Shown here in pieces: positions 54,602 through 63,719 of a DNA stretch of 64,000 nt (position 1 is its first letter; each line of letters starts with the position of its first letter). This stretch comes from Chryseobacterium geocarposphaerae (lineage in GTDB: Bacteria > Bacteroidota > Bacteroidia > Flavobacteriales > Weeksellaceae), in contig NZ_PGFD01000001.1 of assembly GCF_002797535.1 (NCBI RefSeq), forward strand, positions 620,001 through 684,000. The letters run 5' to 3'. The notes under the pieces were generated by a model, which was not told the DNA's origin, did no database searches, and was given only the letters and a program-made list of their open reading frames with translations. The translations under genes and the position numbers were made by a program.

Positions 54602-54991
54602 GTGAAAAAATTGATTTCCATACTGTTATTGTCACTGTATTTAATTTCAACAACTGAAGTATATCAGCTGTTGAAAATTCCGACTTTGATAGAACATTAT
54701 TGGGAACATAAAAAGTTGAATCCGGAAATGTCTCTTACAGCGTTTCTGAAAACCCATTATGAAAATCCTGTTAAAGATGGAGATTATGGTAAAGATCAGA
54801 AACTGCCGTTTGTAATTCATTCTGCACCATTAACTTTGATATTCACGATTCACCCAGGCTTTTATTTTGAAGCAAAAGCTGAAAGTTTCAGACCATTACA
54901 ATCTCATAAAATTCCTTCAAAAGATGAAGATTTTTGTTACAAAGGATTTACAGGGTCCGTCTGGGAACCACCGAAATCTTTGTCCATATAA
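54602..54991 (+). CDS. Small His-rich exported protein (129 aa)
   Basis: GTG start, giving a signal peptide MKKLISILLLSLYLISTTE. The conserved part IEHYWEHKKLNPEMSLTAFL, KTHYENPVKDGDYGKDQKLP and the C-terminal WEPPK recur in the frameshifted paralogue at 51009. The HYxxH and HY histidines and several acidic residues could bind a metal. It opens the thioredoxin-ApbE-DUF4266-DUF3570 operon. Proteins of this type are widespread in Bacteroidetes, without known function as far as I can tell. Confidence 0.8.
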   Translation: MKKLISILLLSLYLISTTEVYQLLKIPTLIEHYWEHKKLNPEMSLTAFLKTHYENPVKDGDYGKDQKLPFVIHSAPLTLIFTIHPGFYFEAKAESFRPLQSHKIPSKDEDFCYKGFTGSVWEPPKSLSI

Positions 54992-55061
54992 TCTATTTAA
55001 TTTGATTGATCTGCAATCAAACAACATCATTATTCTCTAAAATCATTATAAAAATTAAATA

Positions 55062-55508
55062 ATGAAAACACTATTTTCAGCCATATTAATGGTTCTATTC
55101 GCTGTTGGCATTCAAGCGCAGAGTCGTTGGGAAAGTGCCAAAAAACTGGCGTCCCAAAATAAAGAACTTATTTTACTGAACTTTTCAGGTTCAGATTGGT
55201 GTATTCCATGCATCAAACTTCATAAAAATATTATTGAAACCGATGAATTTAAAAAGCTGGAAACAGAAAATATCGCTGTTTACATCAATGCAGATTTTCC
55301 AAGAAACAAAAAGAATCAGCTTTCTCCGGAATTGAAAAAAGAAAATGCATCGCTTGCTGATCAATATAATCCGAAAGGACTTTTTCCTTACACCCTTTTA
55401 TTGAATTCGGAGGGAAAGGTTTTGAAAAGCTGGGAGGGACTTCCATCTGAAAATGCTTTAGCTTTCACTAAAGAAGTACGGGATATTAAAGAAAACCAAA
55501 ATAAATAA
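55062..55508 (+). CDS. Secreted thioredoxin-family protein
   Basis: The 148-residue protein has a signal peptide (about 1-19, ending GIQAQ) and a thioredoxin fold with the active-site motif WCIPC (in SGSDWCIPCIKLHKNI) and a cis-proline region (GLFPYTLLLNSEGKV). It is periplasmic. Its job would be thiol-disulphide exchange on an exported partner; the cysteine-ended DUF4266 lipoprotein two genes later is a candidate. It starts 70 bases after the small His-rich protein and ends six bases before apbE. Confidence 0.88.
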   Translation: MKTLFSAILMVLFAVGIQAQSRWESAKKLASQNKELILLNFSGSDWCIPCIKLHKNIIETDEFKKLETENIAVYINADFPRNKKNQLSPELKKENASLADQYNPKGLFPYTLLLNSEGKVLKSWEGLPSENALAFTKEVRDIKENQNK

Positions 55509-55514
55509 GATCAT

Positions 55515-56441
55515 ATGTTGAGAGAGTTCAAAAGATCTCAGAAATTAATGGGGAACGCTTTTGAAATTACCGTTGTAAGTGACAATGAAAATTTGGCTAA
55601 TCAGCATATTGATGCAGCTATTGACGAAATTCGGAGGATTGAAAGACTTTTAACTACTTTCAACGACGAAAGCCAAACCCATTTTATCAATAAAAACGCA
55701 GGGATAAAGCCTGTGAAAGTAGATGGGGAAATCTTTGGTCTAATTGAAAGAAGCTTGAGAATCAGTAAGATTACAGACGGATATTTTGATATTTCTTACG
55801 GTGGAATCGACAAAAGCTTCTGGAATTTTGACCGGCAGATGCAACAGCTTCCTGATCCTGAACTGATCAAAAAACATCTGAAATTGGTTAATTATCATAA
55901 CATCATTCTTGACCATCACAATCAAACAGTTTTCCTGAAAGAAAAAGGAATGAGAATAGGTTTTGGGGGAATTGGGAAAGGCTATGCAGCGGAGATGGCA
56001 AAAAGACTTCTTCAGAATAGAGGTGTAGAATCAGGAATTGTAAATGCATCAGGGGATTTAACAGCCTGGGGAAATCAGGCAGACGGAAAACCTTGGACGG
56101 TTGGAATTGCTGATCCTGATAACGCCGGAAAGCCATTTTCTTACATGAATATTACTGATATGGCGGTAGCAACATCTGGGAATTACGAAAAATTCGTGGT
56201 CATCAATGGGAAAAAATATTCTCATACCATTAATCCAAAAACAGGAATGCCTGTTTCGGGGGTGAAAAGTGTTACCATCTTTTGTCCTAATGCAGAAATT
56301 GCTGATGCAATGGCAACTCCTGTAAGCATTATGGGAATTGATGCGTCACTTAATATGGTAAACCAGATCAATTATCTGGAATGCATCATTATCGATGATC
56401 AGGACAATATATATTCCTCTCAAAATATTAATTTAAAATGA
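55515..56441 (+). CDS. apbE: FAD:protein FMN transferase (ApbE)
   Basis: The 308-residue protein has the ApbE motifs in order: RIERLLTTFNDESQTHFINK, ISYGGIDKSFW, GFGGIGKGYAAEMAKRLL, VNASGDLTAWG, ATSGNYEKF, SHTINPKTGMP and the metal/FAD site AEIADAMATPVSIMG. The enzyme attaches FMN to a Ser/Thr of target proteins (motif of the type SGAT), normally in the periplasm. Here the N-terminus (MLREFKRSQKLMGNAFEI) shows no signal peptide or lipobox, which is unusual. It lies in an operon with thioredoxin, DUF4266 and DUF3570. Confidence 0.92.
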   Translation: MLREFKRSQKLMGNAFEITVVSDNENLANQHIDAAIDEIRRIERLLTTFNDESQTHFINKNAGIKPVKVDGEIFGLIERSLRISKITDGYFDISYGGIDKSFWNFDRQMQQLPDPELIKKHLKLVNYHNIILDHHNQTVFLKEKGMRIGFGGIGKGYAAEMAKRLLQNRGVESGIVNASGDLTAWGNQADGKPWTVGIADPDNAGKPFSYMNITDMAVATSGNYEKFVVINGKKYSHTINPKTGMPVSGVKSVTIFCPNAEIADAMATPVSIMGIDASLNMVNQINYLECIIIDDQDNIYSSQNINLK

Positions 56442-56483
56442 AGTTTTAGATTTCATTTTATAACTAAAACAAATTCAATTCAA

Positions 56484-56711
56484 ATGAAAAATTTTATAAA
56501 AATAATAATAACAGGCTTTTTTATTTTCCTGGTTGGTTCGATGTATTCTTGCACAACCGTAAAAGAATATGAAAAAAATAAACTTAATGATGCTGAAATG
56601 GTGTTGGGAAACAGAACCATTGAAAAAACAGAACTCAGCTTTCAATCTTACAGAGAAGGTTCTTCGGGAGCCAATGCAGGGAAAGTAGGAGGTGGATGCG
56701 GTTGTAATTAA
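56484..56711 (+). CDS. DUF4266 small lipoprotein with Gly/Cys tail
   Basis: The 75-residue precursor has a lipobox MYSC (Cys23), then a charged middle and the tail REGSSGANAGKVGGGCGCN. The GGGCGCN end is the hallmark of DUF4266. The tail's SGAN recalls the SGAT flavinylation motif with Thr replaced by Asn, so flavinylation by ApbE is not supported, only suggestive. The two cysteines could be the thioredoxin target or hold a metal. It is 42 bases after apbE and 23 bases before the DUF3570 gene. Confidence 0.85.
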   Translation: MKNFIKIIITGFFIFLVGSMYSCTTVKEYEKNKLNDAEMVLGNRTIEKTELSFQSYREGSSGANAGKVGGGCGCN

Positions 56712-56734
56712 AGTAAAATTTAAGTGTGATTAAA

Positions 56735-57925
56735 ATGAAAAAAATTATAATAAGCATTTTCGCTCTTTTCGGAATTTTCAACGCAAAAGCACAGGAAACG
56801 ACCAATAGTGAACAGCTTAAAAAACTTAGTTTTGATGAAGCTAATTTGGTATCCAGTTATTATAAGCAGGATGGAAATAACTCGGCGGTTACGGGCGGAA
56901 TAGGAACAGAAAAATTAACTGACATTTCTAATACCATCGATGTAACAATGGTAAAATATGATAAAAAAGCCAGAAAAAATAAATTTAATTTCAGCGTGGG
57001 GATAGATCATTATACATCTGCTTCTTCTGATATGATAGATTTAAAGGCCAATTCATCCGCTTCCCATGCAGACAATAGAATTTATCCTGCTCTTAGCTGG
57101 AGTCGGGAAAATGATACGAAGGGAACCACTTTAATGGCTGGAGTTTCGTTTTCAACAGAATTTGATTATCAGTCTTATGGCGCCAATATCGGCTTTTCGC
57201 AAAAAACAAAAAATAGAATGGGGGAGTTTACAGCGAAATTTCAGGCTTATCTCGATCAGGTAAAACTGATTGCCCCGATTGAGCTTAGAACAAATGGAAG
57301 CACAGGAGGGGAACACGAAAATTACGGAACCAGCGGAAGAAATACTTTTGCACTGTCCCTATCTTATTCACAGATCATTAACCAGAATTTTCAGGTTGAA
57401 TTTTTGGCGGATGGAGTTCAGCAGACAGGATATTTAAGTTTGCCTTTCCATCGTGTTTACTTTGCGGATAATTCAGTTCATCAGGAAGCTTTGCCTGATA
57501 AACGATTTAAAATTCCTTTGGGGGTAAGAGCGAATTATTTCCTGGGGGATAAAGTTATTCTGAGAGCGTATTATCGTTATTATACCGACGATTGGGGGTT
57601 GAAGTCCAATACATTCAGTCTGGAAACACCGGTGAAAATTTCGCCTTTTGTTTCGGTAAGTCCATTTTACAGATATTATTCTCAGACAGCAGCTAAATAT
57701 TTTGCGCCTTATCAGCAGCATACTGCTTTTGATGACTTTTATACGAGTAATTATGATCTTTCGAAATTTAACAGTCACTTTTATGGAGCAGGAATCAGAA
57801 TCAGTCCGAAAAATGGTTTATTTGGAGTGGAAAGGCTGAATATGCTGGAAATCAGATATGGGCATTATACAAAATCTGTTGGAATGAAATCAGATATTAT
57901 TTCATTAAACCTGAGATTCAAATAG
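56735..57925 (+). CDS. DUF3570 outer-membrane beta-barrel protein
   Basis: ATG at 56735 (396 residues) is preferred to the GTG at 56726; it gives the signal peptide MKKIIISIFALFGIFNAKAQ. The body is beta-rich with alternating aromatic residues (VGIDHYTSASSDMI, LRAYYRYYTDDWG, VSPFYRYYSQTAAKYF) and ends with SLNLRFK, consistent with an outer-membrane barrel. DUF3570 genes are regularly coupled to DUF4266, thioredoxin and ApbE genes; the joint function is not established to my knowledge. It is the last gene of the operon. Confidence 0.85.
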   Translation: MKKIIISIFALFGIFNAKAQETTNSEQLKKLSFDEANLVSSYYKQDGNNSAVTGGIGTEKLTDISNTIDVTMVKYDKKARKNKFNFSVGIDHYTSASSDMIDLKANSSASHADNRIYPALSWSRENDTKGTTLMAGVSFSTEFDYQSYGANIGFSQKTKNRMGEFTAKFQAYLDQVKLIAPIELRTNGSTGGEHENYGTSGRNTFALSLSYSQIINQNFQVEFLADGVQQTGYLSLPFHRVYFADNSVHQEALPDKRFKIPLGVRANYFLGDKVILRAYYRYYTDDWGLKSNTFSLETPVKISPFVSVSPFYRYYSQTAAKYFAPYQQHTAFDDFYTSNYDLSKFNSHFYGAGIRISPKNGLFGVERLNMLEIRYGHYTKSVGMKSDIISLNLRFK

Positions 57926-57953
57926 GTTAATTAATGATAAAAGATTTTATAAG

Positions 57954-57990
57954 TAAAAAAAAAATCAGCTCTCATTTCTGAGAGCTGATT
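57954..57990 (-). terminator. Terminator of the GEVED/fibronectin gene
   Basis: AATCAGCTCTCA / TGAGAGCTGATT with a four-base loop, followed on the minus strand by a run of ten T residues. It sits 33 bases past the stop at 58023. Confidence 0.85.
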
Positions 57991-58022
57991 CTACTTTAAA
58001 AAGTAATCGTTGTTATGATTTC

Positions 58023-61000
58023 TTATTCCTTGATGAATTTCTTCTGTGCCGAAATTGAGCCATCCTGAATATCGATCACATACATTCCGTTGATTAACGC
58101 ATGGACATCTACTTTGTTATTTAAGATGATTCCACTTGAGATCAATTGACCTGCTGCACTATAAATCTTATAGTTAGCACGTTTGCTGATATTCTTAACA
58201 TTCAATACTGTACTTACAGGGTTAGGATAAATCAAGATATCATTCTGATTCAGTAAGTTTGTAGCCGGTTTCTTAGAGATTCTCACTGTGTAATCTTCCA
58301 CTTCTCCATTGTCGAAGTTGGTACAGTTTACTGGAATTCCTCCTTTCATTAAGGCTACTCTCATCACTACATACATGTAATCTACATTGCTTACAAAAGC
58401 ATCAGACGGTACACTGAATGTTGTTGTTGCTGTCGCTGCAGTACTTGGATTAGATACCAAAATTCTTTCATTGATGTCAAATTCTCCGTTTCTGTTGAAA
58501 TCGATCCATGCTACCACTCCTGCATCTGCGCTTACTACTTTATCAATTGTTAACTGGTTGTTCACTGAACCTTGGATCAATTCGATCTGAGCAAGAGGAT
58601 CGGTCGTATAATCGGTATATGTTGAACCTGCAGAAGCTTTTATCATCTGCGGTTTTCCATTAGGAACCACTGTCACTTTGGAGATATATTCTCCTGATGA
58701 AGTATTAGCTCCCATGTGGCAATAGATCACTGTTGGAGTGGTAAAATAGTATGGTAAAGTAAAATTACCCGGTGTACCGCTACAAACGTTAGCTACTTCC
58801 ATTTCATACTTAGTCATCTCTAATAGATCCGTAAGAATATAGATATTATTCGATACCTGAACAGTAGTCCATCCAGGAATTCCTACTTTTCTGTATCTTA
58901 AAATATATTTACCTGTTGCATCCGGTCCTACATAAGGATCCCACTGTACTTTAGCACTTGTTGGCTTCAGTTCAAGAATGGTTAATCCCGGCGGCGGAAT
59001 CTGGCAGGTTCTCTCTGTAGTAAATCTTACCAAACTTGACCAAGGGTTAGGTGTTATTGAACCTACACATGTACTTCTTACCTGAACTTCATACTCTGTA
59101 TAAGGATCCAAAGGAGAAAGTGAATAAGAATTAGCAGGTGGATTAGGTAAAGGAGTCATTGAAGTCGGCCATGGATCACCAACTTTTCTCCATCTCATTT
59201 CATAGGTAGCGCTTGCTGCCAATGGCGACCAGTTAATCATTGCTGAATTTGCGGTAATACTCGTAATGGTCACGTTTGGTGGAGTCGGGTCACATTTGGT
59301 GGTAAATTCATTATGTGAGTAAGATCCCATATTAGTTGTTCCACAAAGAGCCACGACTTCTACTTCATATAAAGTGGCTGGATCTAATCCTGTAAGAGGC
59401 TGAGAGTGTAATGCTCCCGGTAGTAATGCCGCTACAGCTATTGGCCCTGCAGCAGGTAACCAACTTCCAGAACCTACAGGTCTGTATCTGAGTTCATAAG
59501 TATTTGCACCTATTGCATCCTGAGACCAGTTAACACTTGCTGAATTATGAGTAATTGAAGCCACTGTTACCACAGGGGTAGGAGTAGTACAAGGTTGTAC
59601 ATTGACCAAATAATCATGGGTTTCACCATAAGAAGCATTAGCACAGGCATTAACATTGGTAGTACTATATACTACACGCACACGCATTCTGTGAACACCA
59701 GCCTGAGCAGTAATCGGAATAGCAATATTAGCCGTAGCAAATGAAGGGCTGGTTACCAACGAGAGATCCGTCAGTAATTTTTCAGCAGCATCAAACACTC
59801 CATTATCGTTGAAATCAATCCAGATACTTGCTTTTTCGTAAGATGGAGAAGTATAGGTGGTATTGATTTGTACCGGATAAGATTGTCCGGCTATAAGATT
59901 CACAGGAGTGAATGCGGCAGTTCTATCATAATAACCTGATCCGTTACAACCTGTATTCAGATCGCTGATCGTAGAAGTACCTGCTCCCGTAATTACAAAG
60001 CTGTTTAGATTATCTCCGGAGCTACAACCATAGGTGTAAGTAGGGGTACAATAACACTGGGTTACTGGATTTTGCCCTACTGAAACAGTATTGGATGTAG
60101 CACTTTGGCCGGAATTGGTACAAGTAACCACACAACGGTAATCAGTAGCAGAAGTTTGGCTGGCAACAGTATAGGAGATGCCTGTTGCTCCCGCTATATT
60201 GGTAAAGGTATTAGCTCCTGCAGGCGAACTCTGCCATTGGTAAGTAACTCCTAATCCGATTGTAGCACCAGTAAGAGTTAAACTAACTGGTACACCTACG
60301 CAAATACTTGCAGCAGATGCTGATGCCGTGCCCGCTGTTACCGAGCCGGAACAAGGGATACCCGGAGCAACAGTAATGTTATAATCTTCAGTTTCACCAG
60401 ATCCGAAACTGGTACAAGCATCCGTAGAAAGATTTGGATTGCCGTTTCCTCTGGTTCTGATACGCATACGGGTGATTCCCGCAACAGCTGTTACCGGAAT
60501 AGTAACAGGTACTGTTAATGTTGTTCCGGAAGGAATACCGGCAGAGCCACTTCCCGGTCCTACATAAAAATGTTCGGTGGAGCTTAATGTTCCATCCTGG
60601 TTCCAGTCAATCCATACTGAAGTTATCGCGCCGGTATAAGTTCCTGCAGGACCTATTGTTACACTTATATTCTGAGTAGTTCCCATTGCTACAGTGGTTG
60701 TAGCAGCAGGATAATAAGTATAATAAGGAGAAGCCGTAGGCTGAGAAGCCGAAGAATCATTATTAATAGTACCAAACTGCACTTTATTAATGAATGTGCC
60801 TGTTCCTCCTGCACTTACGGCTGCACAATAATTAAGACAAGCCATACCTGAGTTTTGTCCTACAGCAACAACACTGGAGTTTTGAGTACTACCACCATTG
60901 GTACAGGTTACAATACATCGGTAATCGGTAGCTGCCGTTTGATTAGCTACTGTATAGGAAATAGAAGTTGCTCCCGCTATATTGGTAAAAGTATTTGCTC

Positions 61001-61784
61001 CTGCAGGCGAACTTTGCCATTGGTAAGTAATTCCTGTTCCCATTGTAGCACCGGTAAGCGACAAATTGAAAGGTACATTCGCACAAGCATTAGTGACTGA
61101 AGACACTGCTGTTCCTCCCGTTACCGTACCTGTACACGGAGCAGCAGGAACGTGGGAAAATGAGATGAACGGTCTTCTGTAATTTGAGCTGCTTAAAGAA
61201 GTACCTAGTGTTCCTGTTGTATTATTGATATACTTGGTCGTATTATTATTTGTCGTAACCACGCAAGGTGATGAATATTCATACTCCCAGGTTGTATTAA
61301 CCGTATTTCCCGTATTCGTATATTCCATCAAAACCATAAGATTCTGTGCCCCTGAATACGTGAAATTATTTGAAAAGATAAACTGCTTCCAACCTGCTGC
61401 TCCTGTAGATGCAGCTACAGGATTGGAGTCATATACCAAAGTAGCTCCTGTAATGGTTGTTGCCCAGTCAATGGCTGCTGCTCCGAAATCCAGACTTGAA
61501 GTCTCTTTTAGATAAACTTTGAAATTAGGAGTTCCGGTCATGTTACCGGTAGTCATCTTTTTAAAATATATTCCGGTCAAAGCCTGACCGGCTACGCCTG
61601 TAAGCTGTGTAGCGGGATAAATTACGGCGACTCTGCTTGTAGCACCAGATGTTGTTGTACTGTTCATAGGCCCATAAGTATTGGTTCCTAAGGTCATTGT
61701 ACAGGTACCTGCCACCTGATATTGCTGGGCAAAGCTTTGTATTGATAATAAAACTGCTAAAAAAAATAAGTAAATTTTCGTCAT
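58023..61784 (-). CDS. T9SS-secreted GEVED/Ig/fibronectin-III protein (1253 aa)
   Basis: A signal peptide (about 1-19, ending IQSFAQ) precedes a lectin-like domain (about 20-210), an Ig-like repeat present twice (near 215-310 and 480-570: GITYQWQSSPAGANTFTNIA), three GEVED domains (ending GETEDYNITV, GETHDYLVNV, GEVEDYTVRI), three fibronectin-III domains (about 730-1010) and a T9SS sorting domain at the end (NILIYPNPVSTVLNVKNI ... KKFIKE). It is a surface protein, possibly an adhesin or peptidase-associated; no catalytic domain is seen. The two Ig repeats are also similar in DNA. Confidence 0.88.
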   Translation of the reverse strand: MTKIYLFFLAVLLSIQSFAQQYQVAGTCTMTLGTNTYGPMNSTTTSGATSRVAVIYPATQLTGVAGQALTGIYFKKMTTGNMTGTPNFKVYLKETSSLDFGAAAIDWATTITGATLVYDSNPVAASTGAAGWKQFIFSNNFTYSGAQNLMVLMEYTNTGNTVNTTWEYEYSSPCVVTTNNNTTKYINNTTGTLGTSLSSSNYRRPFISFSHVPAAPCTGTVTGGTAVSSVTNACANVPFNLSLTGATMGTGITYQWQSSPAGANTFTNIAGATSISYTVANQTAATDYRCIVTCTNGGSTQNSSVVAVGQNSGMACLNYCAAVSAGGTGTFINKVQFGTINNDSSASQPTASPYYTYYPAATTTVAMGTTQNISVTIGPAGTYTGAITSVWIDWNQDGTLSSTEHFYVGPGSGSAGIPSGTTLTVPVTIPVTAVAGITRMRIRTRGNGNPNLSTDACTSFGSGETEDYNITVAPGIPCSGSVTAGTASASAASICVGVPVSLTLTGATIGLGVTYQWQSSPAGANTFTNIAGATGISYTVASQTSATDYRCVVTCTNSGQSATSNTVSVGQNPVTQCYCTPTYTYGCSSGDNLNSFVITGAGTSTISDLNTGCNGSGYYDRTAAFTPVNLIAGQSYPVQINTTYTSPSYEKASIWIDFNDNGVFDAAEKLLTDLSLVTSPSFATANIAIPITAQAGVHRMRVRVVYSTTNVNACANASYGETHDYLVNVQPCTTPTPVVTVASITHNSASVNWSQDAIGANTYELRYRPVGSGSWLPAAGPIAVAALLPGALHSQPLTGLDPATLYEVEVVALCGTTNMGSYSHNEFTTKCDPTPPNVTITSITANSAMINWSPLAASATYEMRWRKVGDPWPTSMTPLPNPPANSYSLSPLDPYTEYEVQVRSTCVGSITPNPWSSLVRFTTERTCQIPPPGLTILELKPTSAKVQWDPYVGPDATGKYILRYRKVGIPGWTTVQVSNNIYILTDLLEMTKYEMEVANVCSGTPGNFTLPYYFTTPTVIYCHMGANTSSGEYISKVTVVPNGKPQMIKASAGSTYTDYTTDPLAQIELIQGSVNNQLTIDKVVSADAGVVAWIDFNRNGEFDINERILVSNPSTAATATTTFSVPSDAFVSNVDYMYVVMRVALMKGGIPVNCTNFDNGEVEDYTVRISKKPATNLLNQNDILIYPNPVSTVLNVKNISKRANYKIYSAAGQLISSGIILNNKVDVHALINGMYVIDIQDGSISAQKKFIKE

Positions 61785-61810
61785 AGTATACGTTATTAAT
61801 TAAACAATAA

Positions 61811-61832
61811 TTTGATTAGATTATTAATCAAA
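61811..61832 (-). repeat. Inverted repeat in the 5' region of the GEVED gene
   Basis: TTTGATTA / TAATCAAA separated by six bases, 27 bases upstream of the start codon. It may be a leader hairpin or an operator. The rest of the gap to 62195 holds only the terminator of the next gene. Confidence 0.4.
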
Positions 61833-62023
61833 CTTTTTAAGGTATAATCTATCGGATAAGACATATACAGTAATATGTATATCATTATCCAGATTAATAA
61901 TAGTCTGTAACACTGCGATGTGTTGGTCATGTTAAAAATTTGTCATAGGCAATAATATTTAATGTTAATAGATTTAAAGATTAATGATTTGAAAAATTTG
62001 AGAAAAACGACTGTGTTTAAAAA

Positions 62024-62067
62024 ACACCTTCCAAAATTTAAGGATAGGGTTTAAAGAAGGAAGGTGT
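62024..62067 (-). terminator. Terminator of the 86-residue gene
   Basis: Minus strand: ACACCTTCC ... GGAAGGTGT, then a run of six T residues, about 130 bases past the stop at 62195. Confidence 0.6.
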
Positions 62068-62194
62068 AACTATAAGCATATCTTTCAAATCTGAACAAAA
62101 TTTGTTCATTAATATTGTAATTAGGAATTGCTTAAGATATTAACCAATTAAATTCCTGAATAGACTTGAATATTATATTGGTTAATAATTAATT

Positions 62195-62455
62195 TCAGAC
62201 AGAATGTTTTTCCTGATCATCAGCTTGTAGATTTCTGATGAACTCAACCCTAAAATCGTTATTCTTATTATGATTAATATGAAAAGATTTATTAAAAACA
62301 GTAAAAATATATTCCCTATTTAGTGTCGGTGCGGTTTCAGCAACAGGTATTCCAAAAGATTTGTGCCCTTGGACGTTTAAGGAATTAAAAGTTTTGGAAA
62401 GTGGAAAATAGCTTAAATAAAGAAAAAATAGGAAAAAAATAGATTTATACATCAT
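62195..62455 (-). CDS. Small exported hypothetical protein (86 aa)
   Basis: Not recognised. The start MMYKSIFFLFFLYLSYFPLS is signal-peptide-like; the mature part (FNSLNVQGHKSFGIPVAETA, then NREYIFTVFNKSFH) is short and has no cysteine. Support comes from an exact TATATTTG promoter box on the minus strand (62489-62482) and a terminator downstream, making a complete one-gene unit. Confidence 0.5.
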   Translation of the reverse strand: MMYKSIFFLFFLYLSYFPLSKTFNSLNVQGHKSFGIPVAETAPTLNREYIFTVFNKSFHINHNKNNDFRVEFIRNLQADDQEKHSV

Positions 62456-62481
62456 ATGTTCGTGGTTAGGTGTTAATTATT

Positions 62482-62489
62482 CAAATATA
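62482..62489 (-). promoter_or_regulatory. -7 promoter box (TATATTTG) of the 86-residue gene
   Basis: An exact TAnnTTTG box on the minus strand, 26 bases upstream of the start codon. Confidence 0.5.
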
Positions 62490-62674
62490 GATAAAAATTA
62501 CTTTGAATATCATAAAAAATGAAAAATTTCACATTTTTTTGATTAATTAATAAGAATAGCAGTGAATGGTTTTCATATTGTAACCCATTAGTAAGTAGTA
62601 AGTTATTGATTTTTTTTTCAATTCTTTATTTTGAGAATAGCATGTTATTTGTAGTCGTTGTAGAAACAAACAAC

Positions 62675-63538
62675 ATGGAAAAGGAAACCAAAAAAAAGAT
62701 TAGACCCCTGCAGAAACAAAATCGGCCGGGGTCAGAAACAAACATGATCCCCGTTCCAGAGACAATGCCGTTAGAATACCCGAAAGAAGGAAAATTAAAA
62801 GGCAAAGTGGCACTCATTACAGGAGGAGATAGTGGAATAGGGAAAGCTGTGGCTTTGTTATTTGCAAAAGAAGGGGCAGATATTATTATTGCCTATCTGA
62901 GTGAAACAGAAGATGCAAAGCAGACTCAAAAGGAAGTTGAAGCTTTTTCCGGGAAATGTACTCTGATAAAAGGTGATCTGGGAAAAGAAAACCACTGTAA
63001 AAAAGTAATTGAGACGGTTATAAAAATCCATAAGAAGATAGATATCATTGTGAATAATGCAGGACTTCACTGGGAAGCAGAATCTATTGAGAAAATTACA
63101 ACAGAGCAACTGCTGACGACTTTTCAGAATAATTTTTTCTCCTATTTCTGGATTACAAAATATGCAATGCCGTATCTTAAGAAAGGCGCGAGTATTATCA
63201 ACACTTCTTCAGTGACTGCTTACAGAGGAAGCCCTAAACTAATTGATTATTCTGCAACGAAAGGAGCGATAATATCTTTTACCCGGAGCTTATCCGCCAA
63301 TCTTGTGGATAAAGGAATCAGAGTGAATGCTGTAGCACCGGGTCCGGTGTGGACTCCGTTAATTGCTTCCTCATTTGATCCCAAAAAAAATTCCGAATTC
63401 GGGAGCGATTCACCTATGAAACGTGCGGGAATGCCCAATGAAATTGCACCTTGTTTTCTATTCCTGGCTTGTGAGGATTCACGGTTTATCAGTGGTCAGG
63501 TTTTGCACCCCAATGGCGGGGAAATTGTAAATGGATAA
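62675..63538 (+). CDS. SDR-family oxidoreductase (stress-type)
   Basis: The ATG at 62675 (MEKETKKKIRPLQKQNRPGS) gives 287 residues and matches the usual N-terminal tail of this subfamily; an upstream in-frame start at 62606 adds an unlikely hydrophobic lead. The tail with PVPE is followed by the Rossmann motif TGGDSGIGKAVA (about 48-60), NNAG, the serine of NTSSVTAYRG, the active-site YSATK and the C-terminal PNGGEIVNG. It belongs to the group of glucose-dehydrogenase-like SDRs often called general stress proteins (YghA/GSP39-like). The substrate is unknown. Confidence 0.9.
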   Translation: MEKETKKKIRPLQKQNRPGSETNMIPVPETMPLEYPKEGKLKGKVALITGGDSGIGKAVALLFAKEGADIIIAYLSETEDAKQTQKEVEAFSGKCTLIKGDLGKENHCKKVIETVIKIHKKIDIIVNNAGLHWEAESIEKITTEQLLTTFQNNFFSYFWITKYAMPYLKKGASIINTSSVTAYRGSPKLIDYSATKGAIISFTRSLSANLVDKGIRVNAVAPGPVWTPLIASSFDPKKNSEFGSDSPMKRAGMPNEIAPCFLFLACEDSRFISGQVLHPNGGEIVNG

Positions 63539-63719
63539 ATTGTTTATAACAGTTCGGGAAAAACTTATGATTGTAATCATAAATTTTGAAAATGTCTTTA
63601 TCTATTTTTGAAACTCGATAAAACGTTATTGTTGAATTAATCAACGATTGCATGGCACATCAATGTAATTCTAATGTTTTTGTTTTATAATTAATAATAA
63701 AACTTTTTAGCCTTCAAAA

